A stretch of DNA of 64,000 nucleotides from Todiramphus chloris collaris. Taxonomy: Eukaryota; Chordata; Aves; Coraciiformes; Alcedinidae. The translations under genes and the position numbers were made by a program. The notes beneath the pieces were generated by a model. It ran no database searches, was not told the origin of the DNA, and saw nothing but the letters and a program-made list of their open reading frames with translations. The stretch lies in contig JANVCC010000011.1 of assembly GCA_025345505.1 (NCBI GenBank), positions 3,171,849 through 3,235,848 of the forward strand. The letters are read 5' to 3'. Of the stretch, positions 24,075 through 35,420 are shown one piece after another (within the stretch, counting starts at the first letter, position 1; every line of letters begins with the position of its first letter).

Positions 24075-25565
24075 GAGACATTCACATCCTTGTAACTCTG
24101 GGTAGTTTTAGGTAAAGTACAGTTTTCTGGAGTTGACATGTATATAAAAAAAAGTGAAACAGTCCAAGTCTGAAAAGTCTTTTTTTTCCTTAAAATTAAG
24201 TACCTGCTGATAATACAGGTGCACTAAAAATTGTATATTTTTAATGTTCTAAATTACTTTTACTTTATAAGTAAAAAACCCAAACAATGGGTTTTGATAC
24301 ATCCAATACCAAATTAAAAACCCTAAAAGATGTATTTATACACTTATTAGTTTGTTCCAGCCTTCATTTGAAAGTTAGTTAGATATTTTCCTGGAAGTGT
24401 AGAAATAATATTACGGGCATTATTACCTTTCTGGAATGAAAGGAACTTAGATAAAGAATAGCCTACTGTATCTTCAAAAAGTAGCATGTTTCTTAAGTTC
24501 CATGTGCATTATATTTGCAATTTACATGGGGATTTGTAACAGCAGTGCTGCTCCCTGGGTGTTACTTACTTTGGATGGACTTCTCTAAGGCTGAGTTTAC
24601 ACAGCTGTGGAAGAAAAACCCAGCCACAATCAATTAAAACGCGCAACACAAATCCTTTGGACAGCATTCTCAGGCTGTCCTGCTGTTGAGACAGCTACTA
24701 TTCTCTGAGAATGAGTGCTCTAACTGTATTGAACTTAGTCCTAACCAAAATAAGCTTTTACTAATTTTCACCATTTAAGGAACATAAAGACCTGCCTTTG
24801 TCATTTAAAGTTTAATCTGACTAAGCCTCATAGAAACAGAACGTTAAGGAACTAAAGCAATTAAATCCATTTACAGAGGTCAGGAGAGTTTTAGACACGA
24901 TGGACTTGTATGGTCTGTGCTTCTTATTCATGTGAACTCTCAGATTATGGGTTGATAGGGGGCATAATAAGTCACCTTTGTTTTCCTCCTGATAGCAGAG
25001 TGGCGCTGAGCTGATTCTAACAGGTCACCAGTGTGCTGGCATTACCTGCACTTCTGATTGCCGAACAACTAGAATAAGCACGCAGATGAGACCCCAGACG
25101 GCCTGTCTTTGTGGGGGACATATTTATTACCAACCTGCTGAATCCTACACACAAAGAAGGCCTCAGGGAATGTAGTACGTCTACAAGCCAATGCAAAGAG
25201 CACTGAGAAAGAAGAGGATAAAGAAGCATGCAGCTGAAAAGCCTAAAGTCTAACTAACTCACCAGCACATCAATAATACAATAATGTCATCAACCCACTG
25301 TGGACTCTGAACACTGCTTTTTCTGTTGTTCAGCTAATTAGTAAAAGAAGAGATTAAGGTGCTTTAATCTCACTTGCTTTCTCTTTTTTCCCTCTTTTTA
25401 CCTGGAGGGTGTGTGTATGTGTACATATATACTCCCTAAACGAATGAAGAGAAAGTCCATACGTTATGATGTTGAAATCATGATGTGAAGTGTGAGTTTG
25501 GTTTTATTTCCAAGAAGAAGGTCATCTACTTGATTTCAGATTTTAATGCACTGAGACTTCAAGGA
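24075..25565. other. Unique noncoding sequence
   Basis: AT-rich at the start, then ordinary composition. A few CpGs lie near 24640-24660 and 25075-25105. No gene was identified. Confidence 0.5.
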
Positions 25566-25570
25566 GACAG

Positions 25571-25602
25571 ATGTGTGTGTGTGTGTGTGTGTGTGTGCGC
25601 GA
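25571..25602 (+). repeat. (TG)13 microsatellite with CGCG extension
   Basis: TG repeats run from 25572 to 25597 and are followed by CGCG. The strict purine/pyrimidine alternation over about 30 bp is the sequence type known to adopt Z-DNA. It is probably length-polymorphic. Confidence 0.95.
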
Positions 25603-25791
25603 CACGGTGGGAGGGGAGGGGGAAAGCTGAACAGAGGATATGAATTTTAAGCAGTTTCCTGAATGAATACGACACTGTATTTCCCCCTACTCTCCTTAGG
25701 ATGACAATTCAGAGGAGATAACCTTCTCCTTTGAAAAGCCTTGAAAGGAAAGTTTGTTTTTACCATAACAAATGCAACAAAAGAAAAAAAA

Positions 25792-25825
25792 GGGGGGAGG
25801 TGGGGAAGGGGGGGGGGGGGGGGGG
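25792..25825 (+). repeat. G-run tract, quadruplex-capable
   Basis: The tract is G6-A-G2-T-G4-A2-G18. It contains enough G-runs to fold into a G-quadruplex. It lies about 1.2 kb from the CpG island. The length of the G18 run may be unreliable because sequencing often fails in such runs. Confidence 0.9.
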
Positions 25826-26855
25826 CAGACAAATTAAATGTCAAACTTTCTCTCCTTACTTGGAGATAACAGCATAACTAGGAAACCACCTTAGAAGCTT
25901 AACATAAATGCAGTTAAGCTGTTGCCAGCTGCAGTAAACCTCTCTCCCACCTTTCTTTCTCTCTTTCAAGATAACTTTGAATGTCTTCTCCTTCATCATA
26001 AATCAGACCTGTGGGCAATTATCACTCAAGCCGGATGGCAGTGGCCTGAGTGGCCACTGCTATTCCACTGCTGTAATCTGCACTTCGTCAGGCTACACTA
26101 CGCTTGATGAAATTTCACATTTCTTTGCCAATGAGTGTTACCTCTCAATTTATGACTCATTGTCTTTGCAGTAGAGAGCTGTGAATCTCATTCCTTTTCT
26201 TGAAATTCGTTTAAGCGGCACGGTCCATCCGGTGATGCTGAGCACCTTCAGCTCCCGACCAGGGAGTCTCAGAGCATCCCAGAAGGACAGGGTTGTGCTG
26301 CTGCCTCAAATACTTACCCTGAGGGCATCTCCCAGCACCTCTTGAAGAGACATGGAAGAAGACACCCTCCCTGGACTCTGAGGCTGAGCACACAGTGCCG
26401 GTGCCACTGTCACAACTCATAAGGAAACTCTGAGTTTTCGATATTTAGGTTTCCTGTACCCTTTCAGTGACAGGTTTCTTATAGCCGCGGGACCCTCTGG
26501 GCTTCTCTCAGCTGCTCAGGGCCTGATGCAGCAGGAGCCCACCTGGCCACCCTGACCCTCAGCCCTGCCAGCCCCCAGGCTGCACCTTGCTCCCCTCACA
26601 GCAAAGAGTTTTTCTTTGGGGAGTTCTTCAGACAGGAGTTTAATGGGAAAAAAAAAAAAAAAAAGCCAGAGAAACAAAATTCCCCCAAAAAGGGAGAGGG
26701 CTCCAAACTTTAAACTCTTGTGAAATTTCCGAGCTCTGCCCAGGTACCATAGTGGGTGGCTCGTCCCTCACCACAGCTGCCCAGCAATACACACAGCAGC
26801 CAGCACCAACGTTTCCGATGATGCATTTTTCAGCCTTTATGAGGTGATTTTTAAT
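25826..26855. other. Flank of the CpG island, no gene found
   Basis: It includes the strong hairpin at 26033-26065 and a GC-richer zone from about 26460. A consensus donor on the minus strand (CAGG|GTAAGTA, exon side ending at 26318) has no acceptor I can support. An A-run lies at 26648-26664. Confidence 0.5.
26033..26065 (+). other. 14-bp-stem hairpin
   Basis: The left arm 26033-26046 pairs with 26052-26065 around loop TGAGT. Twelve Watson-Crick and two G-T pairs are present, and the inner 9 bp (GCAGTGGCC/GGCCACTGC) are perfect. It is shorter than a typical microRNA precursor. It may be a structured RNA element or a symmetrical protein site. Confidence 0.6.
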
Positions 26856-26859
26856 TCCA

Positions 26860-26871
26860 CCCCCCCCCCCC
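26860..26871 (+). repeat. Poly-C tract (12 nt)
   Basis: C12 is followed by 'catgg' and a T/G-rich stretch to about 26915. It marks the edge of the CpG-rich region. Confidence 0.85.
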
Positions 26872-27011
26872 ATGGTTTTTTGTCGTTTGTCGTTTGGGGT
26901 TTTTTGGGTTTTTGAACCAACCACACCCCCTCCCCCCAAAACCAAGCCAAGCTCCAATCCCCCGCTGTCAGGCGAGCAAAGAAAAGTAGGTGTAGAGAGA
27001 AAGTCACTCAC

Positions 27012-27221
27012 CGTTGGCGGCGACACAGAGGTTTCCAGAGCCACTTTTAACTAAGAATGAATTAGGGACAAACTCTTCCTCAGAGTCAGAGTCGGCGGCC
27101 GGCTGGGCCGCGCCGTTGCCCAGCAACCGCCCCGGGCCCTCATTGGCCGGCGGCGAGGGGGGAGGGGAGGGGGACTGCTCGGGGGGGGTGGAGGAGGCGG
27201 ACGAACAACGCAGGGGAGGAC
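27012..27221 (-). CDS. Putative coding exon, gene not recognised
   Basis: Minus strand. A long pyrimidine-rich tract ends in GCCCGCAG (AG at 27223-27222). The 210-bp exon ends CAACG and is followed by a consensus donor GTGAGT (27011 onward). Only one frame is open across it: two bases, 69 codons, one base (phase 1 to 1). In that frame stops follow directly in the intron. The peptide starts Ser/Pro-rich, has [10 protein letters not shown] at 31-40 and an acidic DSDSEEEF at 43-50 (casein-kinase-2-like), then [13 protein letters not shown]. No domain or signal peptide is visible and I cannot name the family. No start codon lies inside in this frame, so translation would begin in an earlier exon. 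Alternatively the block is a noncoding first exon driven by the CCAAT/X-box pair within it. Further exons would lie to the left, but none was found. Confidence 0.45.
27115..27127 (+). promoter_or_regulatory. RFX X-box-like motif
   Basis: GTTGCCCAGCAAC matches the X-box consensus GTNRCC(N0-3)RGYAAC in full, with a 1-nt spacer. X-boxes bind RFX factors and are common in promoters of cilia genes. It lies in a CpG island 14 bp from a CCAAT box. It also falls inside the exon-like block, where it encodes part of LLGN on the minus strand, so coincidence is possible. Confidence 0.6.
27141..27147 (-). promoter_or_regulatory. CCAAT box
   Basis: Plus-strand 'cattggc' reads GCCAATG on the minus strand, a good NF-Y core. 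It lies upstream of the X-box in the leftward direction, a common promoter arrangement. Confidence 0.55.
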
Positions 27222-30200
27222 CTGCGGGCCACAAACAAACGCACGAACACACAGAGAGAAGGGGAGGGAGAGAAGAAAACACAAAAAGAAATAAAATGTA
27301 CCAAATCAAACAAACAAACAAACAAAACAAACCCAACACGACAAAACACGGACAAAGAGACGAAAAAGTTGAGCCGGGGGTACGAGGGAAGGCTGCCCCA
27401 CACCCCCCTCTCCCCCCCCCCCCCGCCCCTCCCGGGCGTCTGCCCCAACGGGGCATCACCGCCTGAGGGGCGGCCGGCTGCACATGTCTGCCCGCCCGCG
27501 GCGCTGACGGGGCCGCCGCTGTCCCTCGGGTGAGGAAACACCCGCTAAAACTCAACTCCATCGGGTTCCGTGAGATTTTGGCACTCGGGGGCGGGGGCGG
27601 GGGGAGCCCCGTGGGTGCGAGATGTGCCACAACGCGGCCGCTTGCCGTCAGCCAGCCCAAGCCTCGGCACCGGGTTGCGTTGTGCTGAAGGGAAAGTTTT
27701 GCCTGACGCGAGGTGAATTGCTTCAGGTGTCATGTGAAAAAGGGGTGAAGTCCTTTGAGGGATTGGGTTGAACCGTCCCCTCGTCGACTTTTGTACGGGC
27801 GGACAGCCTGAAACGTGCCTCGCCTGGGCAGGCGGTGCGGAGGAGGGAGGCCGGCATCGGCGTGCGGCGGGAAGAGGGTCAGCCCACCAAGGCACCCACA
27901 CACGGGGCAGGAGCAAAGCTCAGCGCGGTGCCACTTCATCGACCGGATCAGGAGAAACGCGGCAGATGAGGTTCTTGGGTAGTATTTTACATAAAGGTGT
28001 GCCCGGCCGAGGAAGAGCTTCTACTGATTGCAAGGAAATCGGGTTGGGTACGTGGGAGGTTAAGTAATCCCGATTCAGAAAGAATACTGTAAATAAATAA
28101 TGCTTATCAGGGTCTTGTTCCAGGCAGATTTTTAAACAAAACTTGGAAATCAGAACCCCCAAAATGATAAAAAAAAAAACTATCAGGCAAACGTGGAGGT
28201 CAGATATGTGCAGTACATCAGTAAAAATGGGGAAAACGAACACAGACATATAATGGGTTAAAATACAGGACAATGCATTTAAACATGAGCCTTTCCCCTT
28301 GATACATTTGATCTGGAAGTCATAATGATTAATCTCCCGTATTTTCCCAAATACTGAAATGTTATCATGCAAAATCCATCAAAATAAAAGAATAACAGTC
28401 AGCACAAGAAAAACAGCAAACTTAAAAAGCGATCTGTTTCTAAGAAAACCCACATTTTGACATAACATAGCACACGACAATATTTCTTATTAAACACAAC
28501 AGGAACACTTTAGAAATAAAGACACAGGCCCAAAAGAATAATGCGGGTTTAACATTTAAATCCCCCAAAGCTGGTTCTGATGTTTCTTTCCACTTTGGCC
28601 ATCAGTTTTTCTCATGATGAGCCCTCAGATGTCACCTCCCTGGCATATGCAGATCTTATAAATTGCTAATTATAATTCAAGCAGAAAGCTCTGAAATCTG
28701 TCAGAGGCAAAACTTGGGAACTGAGGAGAATACCTGTGTACCTGTGCTCAGGGATGCTGAAGTGACTGTGCTCACCCGAAGGAGAAGCCAGTCTTGGTAG
28801 AGAGCCTATGCTTTCTGGCATGAGCTGCGGTCTGTGCGGTGTGCAGACCGAGCACAGAAGTTGTGAGCCCTGTGTGTGTTTTGTTACGATCAGCAGTGGA
28901 GTTGTCTGGGTCTCGTTCTTTCTGACAACCCTCCAGACAGAGAAGTTCCTCCTTTAGGAATGCTGCTTTTAAGGAATCCGCAGCCCACTTCACACTCCCT
29001 GACCCTTTTTAGGGTGCCAAGGCTATAACCTTCCCATTGTGTTAACTGCTAGGAGGAGCTGGAGAGAAACAACAAAAAAGGGAGTGTGTGCAAGTGGATG
29101 AGAGCTGCTTTCCCTGCCACAGACCCTGGTTCAGCTCTAACTCTCATGTGCTCTTGAAGGAGCCAAGTCTACTCTGCGTCATCCTTTTTGCTGCAATGGA
29201 GATTTGGTGAACCCTGACATGTAATAGTTTAAATCAGGACTGTGATTTGCTATTCATTTGTTACAAAACAGGATGATACGTTTTTCTAGTAGTGTGTAGT
29301 CAGAGCCTGAATTCCAGTGTGATAATGAGTGAAATGGAAAGAAAGTGTTAAATCTATGTCTTGCTATAGACCCATACAGTTTTTCAGTGTTCTGTGTAAA
29401 CTGGAGGACACATTTTTCCAGCCATTGAGACAAACGAGATTTAAAAAATGTTTTCAAGCCTCTGACCCAATGCTCTCCCTGTGTTTTGGTCAGACAACAC
29501 GCTTGGCATATCTATCCATGACGACTGTAGTCTAGACATAAAGACCAGGGGCAGAATGAGCTGATTTTGGAATTGTAACTCTAAAAGCAAAATGTCAGTG
29601 GTTTTGTCAGCCCACGTCAGAAACTTTTTGCCATTTCCACATGGTTGCAGGTTGAGGTTTTTTTGGCATGGGCTTTCCCCATCTCACATTATTGCAGTTT
29701 TAGCAAGGATAAAAGAAAAATAATGAAAACAAAGCAAAACAAAAACCTCTTGAATGAAAACTTTGGATTTTAATCAACTGCATCATTGCAGAGTGCACAG
29801 GAGAAGTTCCTGTGGGCTTTCACGGTCATTACATGCTCTTCCAGCAGTGCATGAGCTGACCTTTGCAAGGGAAGGTTCCCTAGGAATCGTGCATACTAAT
29901 GATGTTACTTAGGGCTGTGCTGCTCTGAAGGGCACTGGCACAATTCCCTTTTGGGCACGCGATACGGGGGTAGATGCAATGGGAGATTTTTACAGGCTGC
30001 TGGATGGAAGGTGTGCTGACAACATCCAGGTAAAATGCCTGGGGAGCAAAGCGATACTTTGCTTTTTAACCTGTCAGCAACTCTTGTTTGTAAAATAAGG
30101 GTGTCTTAAGTTGTGAGTCCTTTCAGAGAATTGCCTCTTTTCCTCTGTTTGGACAGAAACCCCAAAATTAAATCTGACTTTTGCACAAAAAAAACCCAAA

Positions 30201-31483
30201 CAAACGAGAGACAAAAGGTACAAGCTCGTATCCTTCTCAGACAAGTATCATTGAATTTACTGCGACTGCAGGTCCAAGTAAAACAAGCAGGATTCGGGCT
30301 GTAAACTTTCATTCCAGCTGCCAGAGCAAAATTTCTAATTGATTAGTACGAAATGAATTCGCAGCAATGCTGGGTTGCTATGGAACCTGAGCAAGTAGGC
30401 CAAGTCACTTTGCGGTATGTGCTGTTTCTCCTTCAAAAATACAAAACAGAAGGACTAGATAACACATTCATTATGCACACTCTTGCAATTTCGAAGCTAA
30501 CTCAAAGAAAAACAACGGATTCCAAGGATGGGCCCCTTGGCATCAATTTGTAACAATCTTTTATATCCGCATGCAGTGAACAGTCGAAATTATGTTCTTT
30601 GGACTTGAGGCAGGAATAATATAAGTTGAATGTCTCTATATGAATGATATGTTACTAGCACATATTCAGAGGAAAACAGAACATAAACTTCTATTTTATC
30701 TATGTGCCAGTATTTCAGATTAAGATTTTAAAAAATCAGGGGAAGATATTTTGCAGTCTGAGGTAGATTTATGAAAGTACTTGGGAAACATAAACTTTAG
30801 AAGTAGGTTAACACAAGGAATCTGTTTCCCAACTTCACTAAGGAACTCTGAAAATTCAGGCAACCACTTTAAATTTAGAGAAGAGACAGACCAGAACAGA
30901 TTCTAAATAGTTAGGGGAAAGTATGACAAACAATAAACATGCCTTCAATTTATGCTACACATTTGTCTGTAATATTTCAGAATACTGTGTGTATCTAGAA
31001 TTACTTTGTCTCCTGCAGGATTTGGTCTTCAGAGATCATGAGCTGATTTAAAATGGGTGTATTCATGCCAACATGACTAGAAGGGCTGCCAGGAATTCAG
31101 AACACTCAAGGAGATACTTTTAAATGAAGTAAATTGTTTCATAGGCTATATGCAGTGGATTATACTCATATGTTTACAATTTGTCCCCAAAAGTGTGAAA
31201 AAAAGGTGAAAAAGTGTGGATTTACGAGGGCTGACTTTCCACAGAACTGATAGCACAAGGCAACAGGATTTAATAGCGTTCAATATACCCAGAATGGTAT
31301 TATCTACAATCAATAAATCGTTACTATCAGCTTTTCTCCCACAGTACCTTCTTTTGTCAAGCTTCAACTGAGAATCTTTAAGAGCTTTACAAGCAGTGAG
31401 TATGTACACTTTGAGATACAGTTATCAGATCTGTCAGGATCTGTTAGCAGGTTGGTGGATAAAATTAGATTGTCTGGGGAGCA

Positions 31484-31545
31484 GATTTACACTGCTGACG
31501 GCTAAGGAAACTGAGGCACAGAGAAGCGAAATAGTTTGATTCAAA
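31484..31545 (-). mobile_element. Probable MIR core fragment, reversed
   Basis: 'gcagatttacactgctg' is followed by 'ctaaggaaactgaggcacag' and 'agaagcgaaatag'. This is the reversed MIR stretch normally read 'acagatgaggaaactgaggc'. It is short, so chance cannot be excluded. Confidence 0.5.
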
Positions 31546-32177
31546 ATTCTGTTGTTTCCCTTATCTGCATAGTATATGTCTATCCACCAAAATAGACTAA
31601 AAGGCTGTTTGCCACACTGAAAATATTTTAACTTAGCAGAATTTCCACCATAAAGAAAGGATGGGGAGTGGGCAGAAGTACTGTCATCACAGTTACCTCA
31701 GTACAGCAACTACAGTTGTTCTCACATAAGAACTTTTGCATTAAGTCATACCACTGAAAATGTTCAGCCTTTATACAGCCTTAAAACAGAAATGTTTGCA
31801 AGAAACATACTGGTGCACCAGTAATGGTAAGCACAATTACAGACAAAAGACATCGCAATACAGCTCTGGCCTTTGAAATGTAGGGCACTGGTAGTCACCG
31901 TGGGCTCATAGCAAGCCTGTGTAAATGATAATGGAGTGTGTTCCATAGTGTGCTGGCTGGGTGTATTAGCCTGGAGAAATACAGTGTAAACATGCACCTT
32001 TTTTTTTTTTGTTTTGTTTTTTTGGTCTTCCCTTCACTTTGCACAGTGGTTTTGAGTGATTTCTATTGACATCGAAACTAAATCTTATTGATCCATATTA
32101 AAATTGTAGCTAGTCTTGTGCTGGAGAAAACCATGACCTGCTTACACAACAGAAACACTTAGGTACCCCTGTCTGAT

Positions 32178-32201
32178 AAAATAAATAAATAAATGAATAA
32201 A
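32178..32201 (+). repeat. (AAAT)n microsatellite
   Basis: This is about six units of AAAT with one interruption, in AT-rich surroundings. Confidence 0.85.
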
Positions 32202-32282
32202 ACTAAAACTCAAGCTGTTTAGCCCTGTACCATACATATCTAATTGATTAAAACCCCACAAGCATTCAGCACAAGAAAGACA

Positions 32283-32733
32283 TGGACCTGTTGGAGCAGG
32301 GCCAGAGAAGGCCACAAAAATGATCCAAGTGCTGGAACCCCTCTGCTGTGAGGCCAGGCTGAGAGAGTTGGGGTTGTTCAGCCTGGAGAAGAGAAGGCTC
32401 TTTCAGTGCTTAAAGGGAGGTTTATCAGAAAGGTGGGGCAGTGTTTGTAGCAGGGCCTGTTGTGACAGGACAAGGGGTGATGGTTTTAAACTAAATGAGG
32501 GGAGATTTCGACTAGAGAGAAGGAAAAAAATATTTTACAATGAGAGTGGTGAGACACTGGCACAGTTTGCCCAGAGAGGTGATAGTTGTCCCATCCCTGG
32601 AAACATTCTGGGTCAGGTTGGACAGGGCTCTGAGCAACCTGCTCTAGTTGCAGATGTCCCTGCACCCTGCAGGGGGGTCGGACTAAATGTCCTTTAACTG
32701 TCCCTTCCAACCCAAACCATTCTATGATTCTAC
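32283..32733 (+). mobile_element. CR1 LINE, 5'-truncated, internally deleted
   Basis: It starts in 'acctgttggagcagggcc', continues with LRELGLFSLEKRRL-type coding and jumps within 'aggctctttcag' towards LKGG. It then covers RACCDRTRGDGFKLNEGRFRLERRK. The UTR has 'tgcaggggggtcggac' and the tail 'accattctatgattcta'. The frame shifts after RRK, so it is a dead copy. Confidence 0.94.
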
Positions 32734-32739
32734 TAGGCA

Positions 32740-35415
32740 GTACTGCAGAGCTGACATCTTCATATATAAAAGAGCTATATTTGAAAAGTGACTAATAGAC
32801 TGAATGCCAAGATATTCTATCCACCCCTGAGCTGGATTGCTGTCCGCACATGGGACAAGGTGGGAAGAGCAATGCCCTGCTTGCATGTTTAGTTCTCCGC
32901 AGAATATAAAAGAGTGATTTGCTCCACTACTATTTCATGGCATCAGAGATCCTGCTGGGTTGAGGAGGGGAGTGGGAGAATACCTGGCATTTTGCTTTTC
33001 AAGGTGAAGGGGAACATATTATTTGAAAACAAGCCCTGATTATCACATAGTAGAAGACTGTTTTATCATCCAGGAGCCTCGCTTCCTCAGAGACAGAGAA
33101 AGGAGTTTTCCTAAGGGAAACTCTCATGGCAGCATATCATTCCTTCCCTGTGGACAGCATAAAACACCTCTGGAAAAAGAACAAGCTGAACTGGCTGTCT
33201 GGCAACACGTCAGTGAATCATACGAGTAAGGAATTGTTGCACAGATTTATTGCTGCTCCTTAACAATAGGTGGTCACAACATTCTTAGTTCAACAGGGAA
33301 TATATATCTTGTGTTTAGAATTGATTAAAAAAGCAGTCTTGGAAACTACAATTAGGTATTTATATATCCTGAATTTCCACCTGCACTTATGTTTATTTTA
33401 TTTAATTTAATTTTGCGTATTTGATTTATAGCTATGGCGCCAGAGGGGAAAATAAATGAAATAAAGGAGACAAATAAATATCATCTTAACAAGAAAAACC
33501 TGGGCAGCTGCCATGTCACCAAAATTAAGAAATGAGTAGTTGGGCCTCGAAATTGAGAAATAATCACATGCCCTGTATGAAGACTGGCATGCTAGGGAAA
33601 AAAAAGGGCCATGCAAGGTTAAGAAGGAATGAATAAATTCACTTGGGCTGAAGTGGAGTATGAAGAACATATGTTACATGGACTTCACCTGCCTTGTGAC
33701 TGATTTGTGTTACTCTTCCAAATTGTGATTTTTCCCTCTCCTTTGCTGTGAAGGTAAGCAATGATTTTCTTTATTCTTTTGCCAGAATGGTGTATTTTCT
33801 ATCAAGAAAGTCCCAAAGTCACTATAAGCAGGAACTCAGAAGCGTTGCTGTTTGTACAGGACAGACCCAGGGCAGCCCTTCCTTCAGGTGGAAAACACCT
33901 AGAATGGAGGTGGCTCTGAGAGTGTGATGCTGGGATATATAAAAGCACCACAACTGTCTGCCCATGTTGTCTGCCTCTGTCTCAGAACAGATCATGGACT
34001 GAGTGCTTGGGCCTTGAACAATTATTCCCCAAAGGAAGCAGAAGGTAGAAAGGGACAAAAAATAGCCCAGAATTCAGATCTCCTTTCCCCCAGCTCCTGA
34101 GGTTACTACCTGACCCTAAACAGCAGAAAACAATTACCCATTGAGTAAGATGGAGAGGAGCAGGGAGGAAATTGTTCCCTTCTGAAATGCAGCTCCTCTG
34201 GGGCTTGGGGTGCTCCGGAGCAGCACAGACACAGTTGCGATTTTTTTCCAACACAAGAAAATAATACGGCAGATTTTCAGAAAATTACACGGGCAATTGC
34301 CTGAGCCGGATACTCAGCTTGCTCATTTGTAGGCACAACAGTAGAAACAGATTGTGTGAGTTAGCTACATGATTTTCTGAAACATCAGTCTCCAAGGCGG
34401 AGATTGTGCTGTTATTCAAAAGCGCAAACAGGTAATGTAATTTCCAAATATGTGGGAGATTGCTTGTATCTTTTCCAAATTCAAAGAAAGATCAAGAAAG
34501 AAAGACTGTCTTCTGATAGAGACAGTATAAACAATCCTAATCACCGCAGAATATTTATATTGTTCCTTGTGAAATATTTACGCAAGTAATTCACATCGTC
34601 TAAAGTTTTATGGGAAATGCAAGCCCCTAATTACGGATCAGCATTACAAAGGCTTGTGAAGCTTTACTCAAACCCAACTTGCAAAAGAATAGTGTAATCA
34701 GTAGGAAGGCTGATGAGCTGCCTGTGAAATGGCTTCTCTCAATCTGACACTAATGCTCTATCTGATCCAGGACACCCAATATAAAGTATGAAGTTCTCTG
34801 CAGATGATTACATGCAAATCTCCTAAAAGGTCCATTTTCCTTTATTTGAACACCAAACTGTGGGCTTTGTAGAAATTGCTTTCTCTAAGCCTAATGCTAA
34901 CAAAAAGGTTTACACTAGACTTGCAAAACTTTTCCTGATACGCTTGGTCAAAGAAAAGCATCCTTTCATACTTCTGTTATCCTAGCAGGGAAGAGTTATA
35001 CATGAGCCATTGCAAGGCTTTTTCACCTGCCCCAGCAAATAATGTTTACACAAATATCTTGCAGGGTGGTTAGCACTAATTTTCTAAAATTGGCATCTGA
35101 AGTAATGTCAGAGAAGTAAAAATTGCAGAATGCTAGAAAACAACCAAAATTGCATGATATTAGAGCCCATCTACCAGGGAGCAAAACAAGTTAATTCTAT
35201 AGCCAAAGCACCTAAAAATTCCAGCAGTTCAGCTCATGGTCAGTGATACACTTTGGGACCTTCCTGAATAGTGGGGATGGGTGTTGTATACATTGTATGT
35301 AAAACATTACATGTTCAGGCAAATTATGCTGTTAAGGAATAAAACATGTATTTCCCCCTGTTAACTAGGCAATCACAAATTAGCATATGTTGAAAGGAAT
35401 GAAGATTGCAGTTGT
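32740..35415. other. Unique noncoding sequence
   Basis: No repeat family or gene was recognised. An AT-rich stretch lies near 33300-33480. Confidence 0.5.
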
Positions 35416-35420
35416 TAAGA

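Larger units (their letters stand above)
26880..28055. promoter_or_regulatory. CpG island (candidate promoter)
   Basis: This is the only stretch in the window with dense CpG dinucleotides. It has two GC-rich cores, about 27010-27230 and 27360-28030, split by an A/C-rich segment (27228-27360). It carries GC boxes ('gggggcgggggcgggg' at about 27587-27603), a CCAAT box and an RFX X-box-like site. CpG islands of this kind usually mark transcription starts in birds. The direction is uncertain: the exon-like block inside reads leftward, while a donor-like 'tcgg|gtgagg' (GT at 27530) reads rightward. Confidence 0.8.
28060..32280. other. Noncoding sequence right of the CpG island
   Basis: Mostly unique. 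It contains a MIR-like remnant at 31484-31545, an X-box-like near-match at about 30374-30386 ('gttgctatggaac'), T-rich low complexity at 31999-32022 and AAAT repeats at 32178-32201. No exon was identified on either strand. Confidence 0.5.

Noticed and set aside
26033-26065. MicroRNA gene
   Set aside because: The stem is only 14 bp with a 5-nt loop. Precursors need roughly twice that stem length.
26315-26412. Minus-strand first-exon candidate ending CAGG|GTAAGTA
   Set aside because: The donor is strong, but the start context is poor, no promoter signal precedes it and the short peptide is unrecognised.
27014-27466. 150-codon plus-strand frame in the CpG island
   Set aside because: It opposes the better-supported minus-strand exon, starts without an ATG and runs through A/C simple repeat. 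GC-rich DNA has few stops.
27140-27660. Treating the whole 218-codon minus-strand frame as protein
   Set aside because: Its middle part (27224-27388) is an intron-like pyrimidine tract giving a run of Phe/Leu/Cys. Only the part after the acceptor looks coding.
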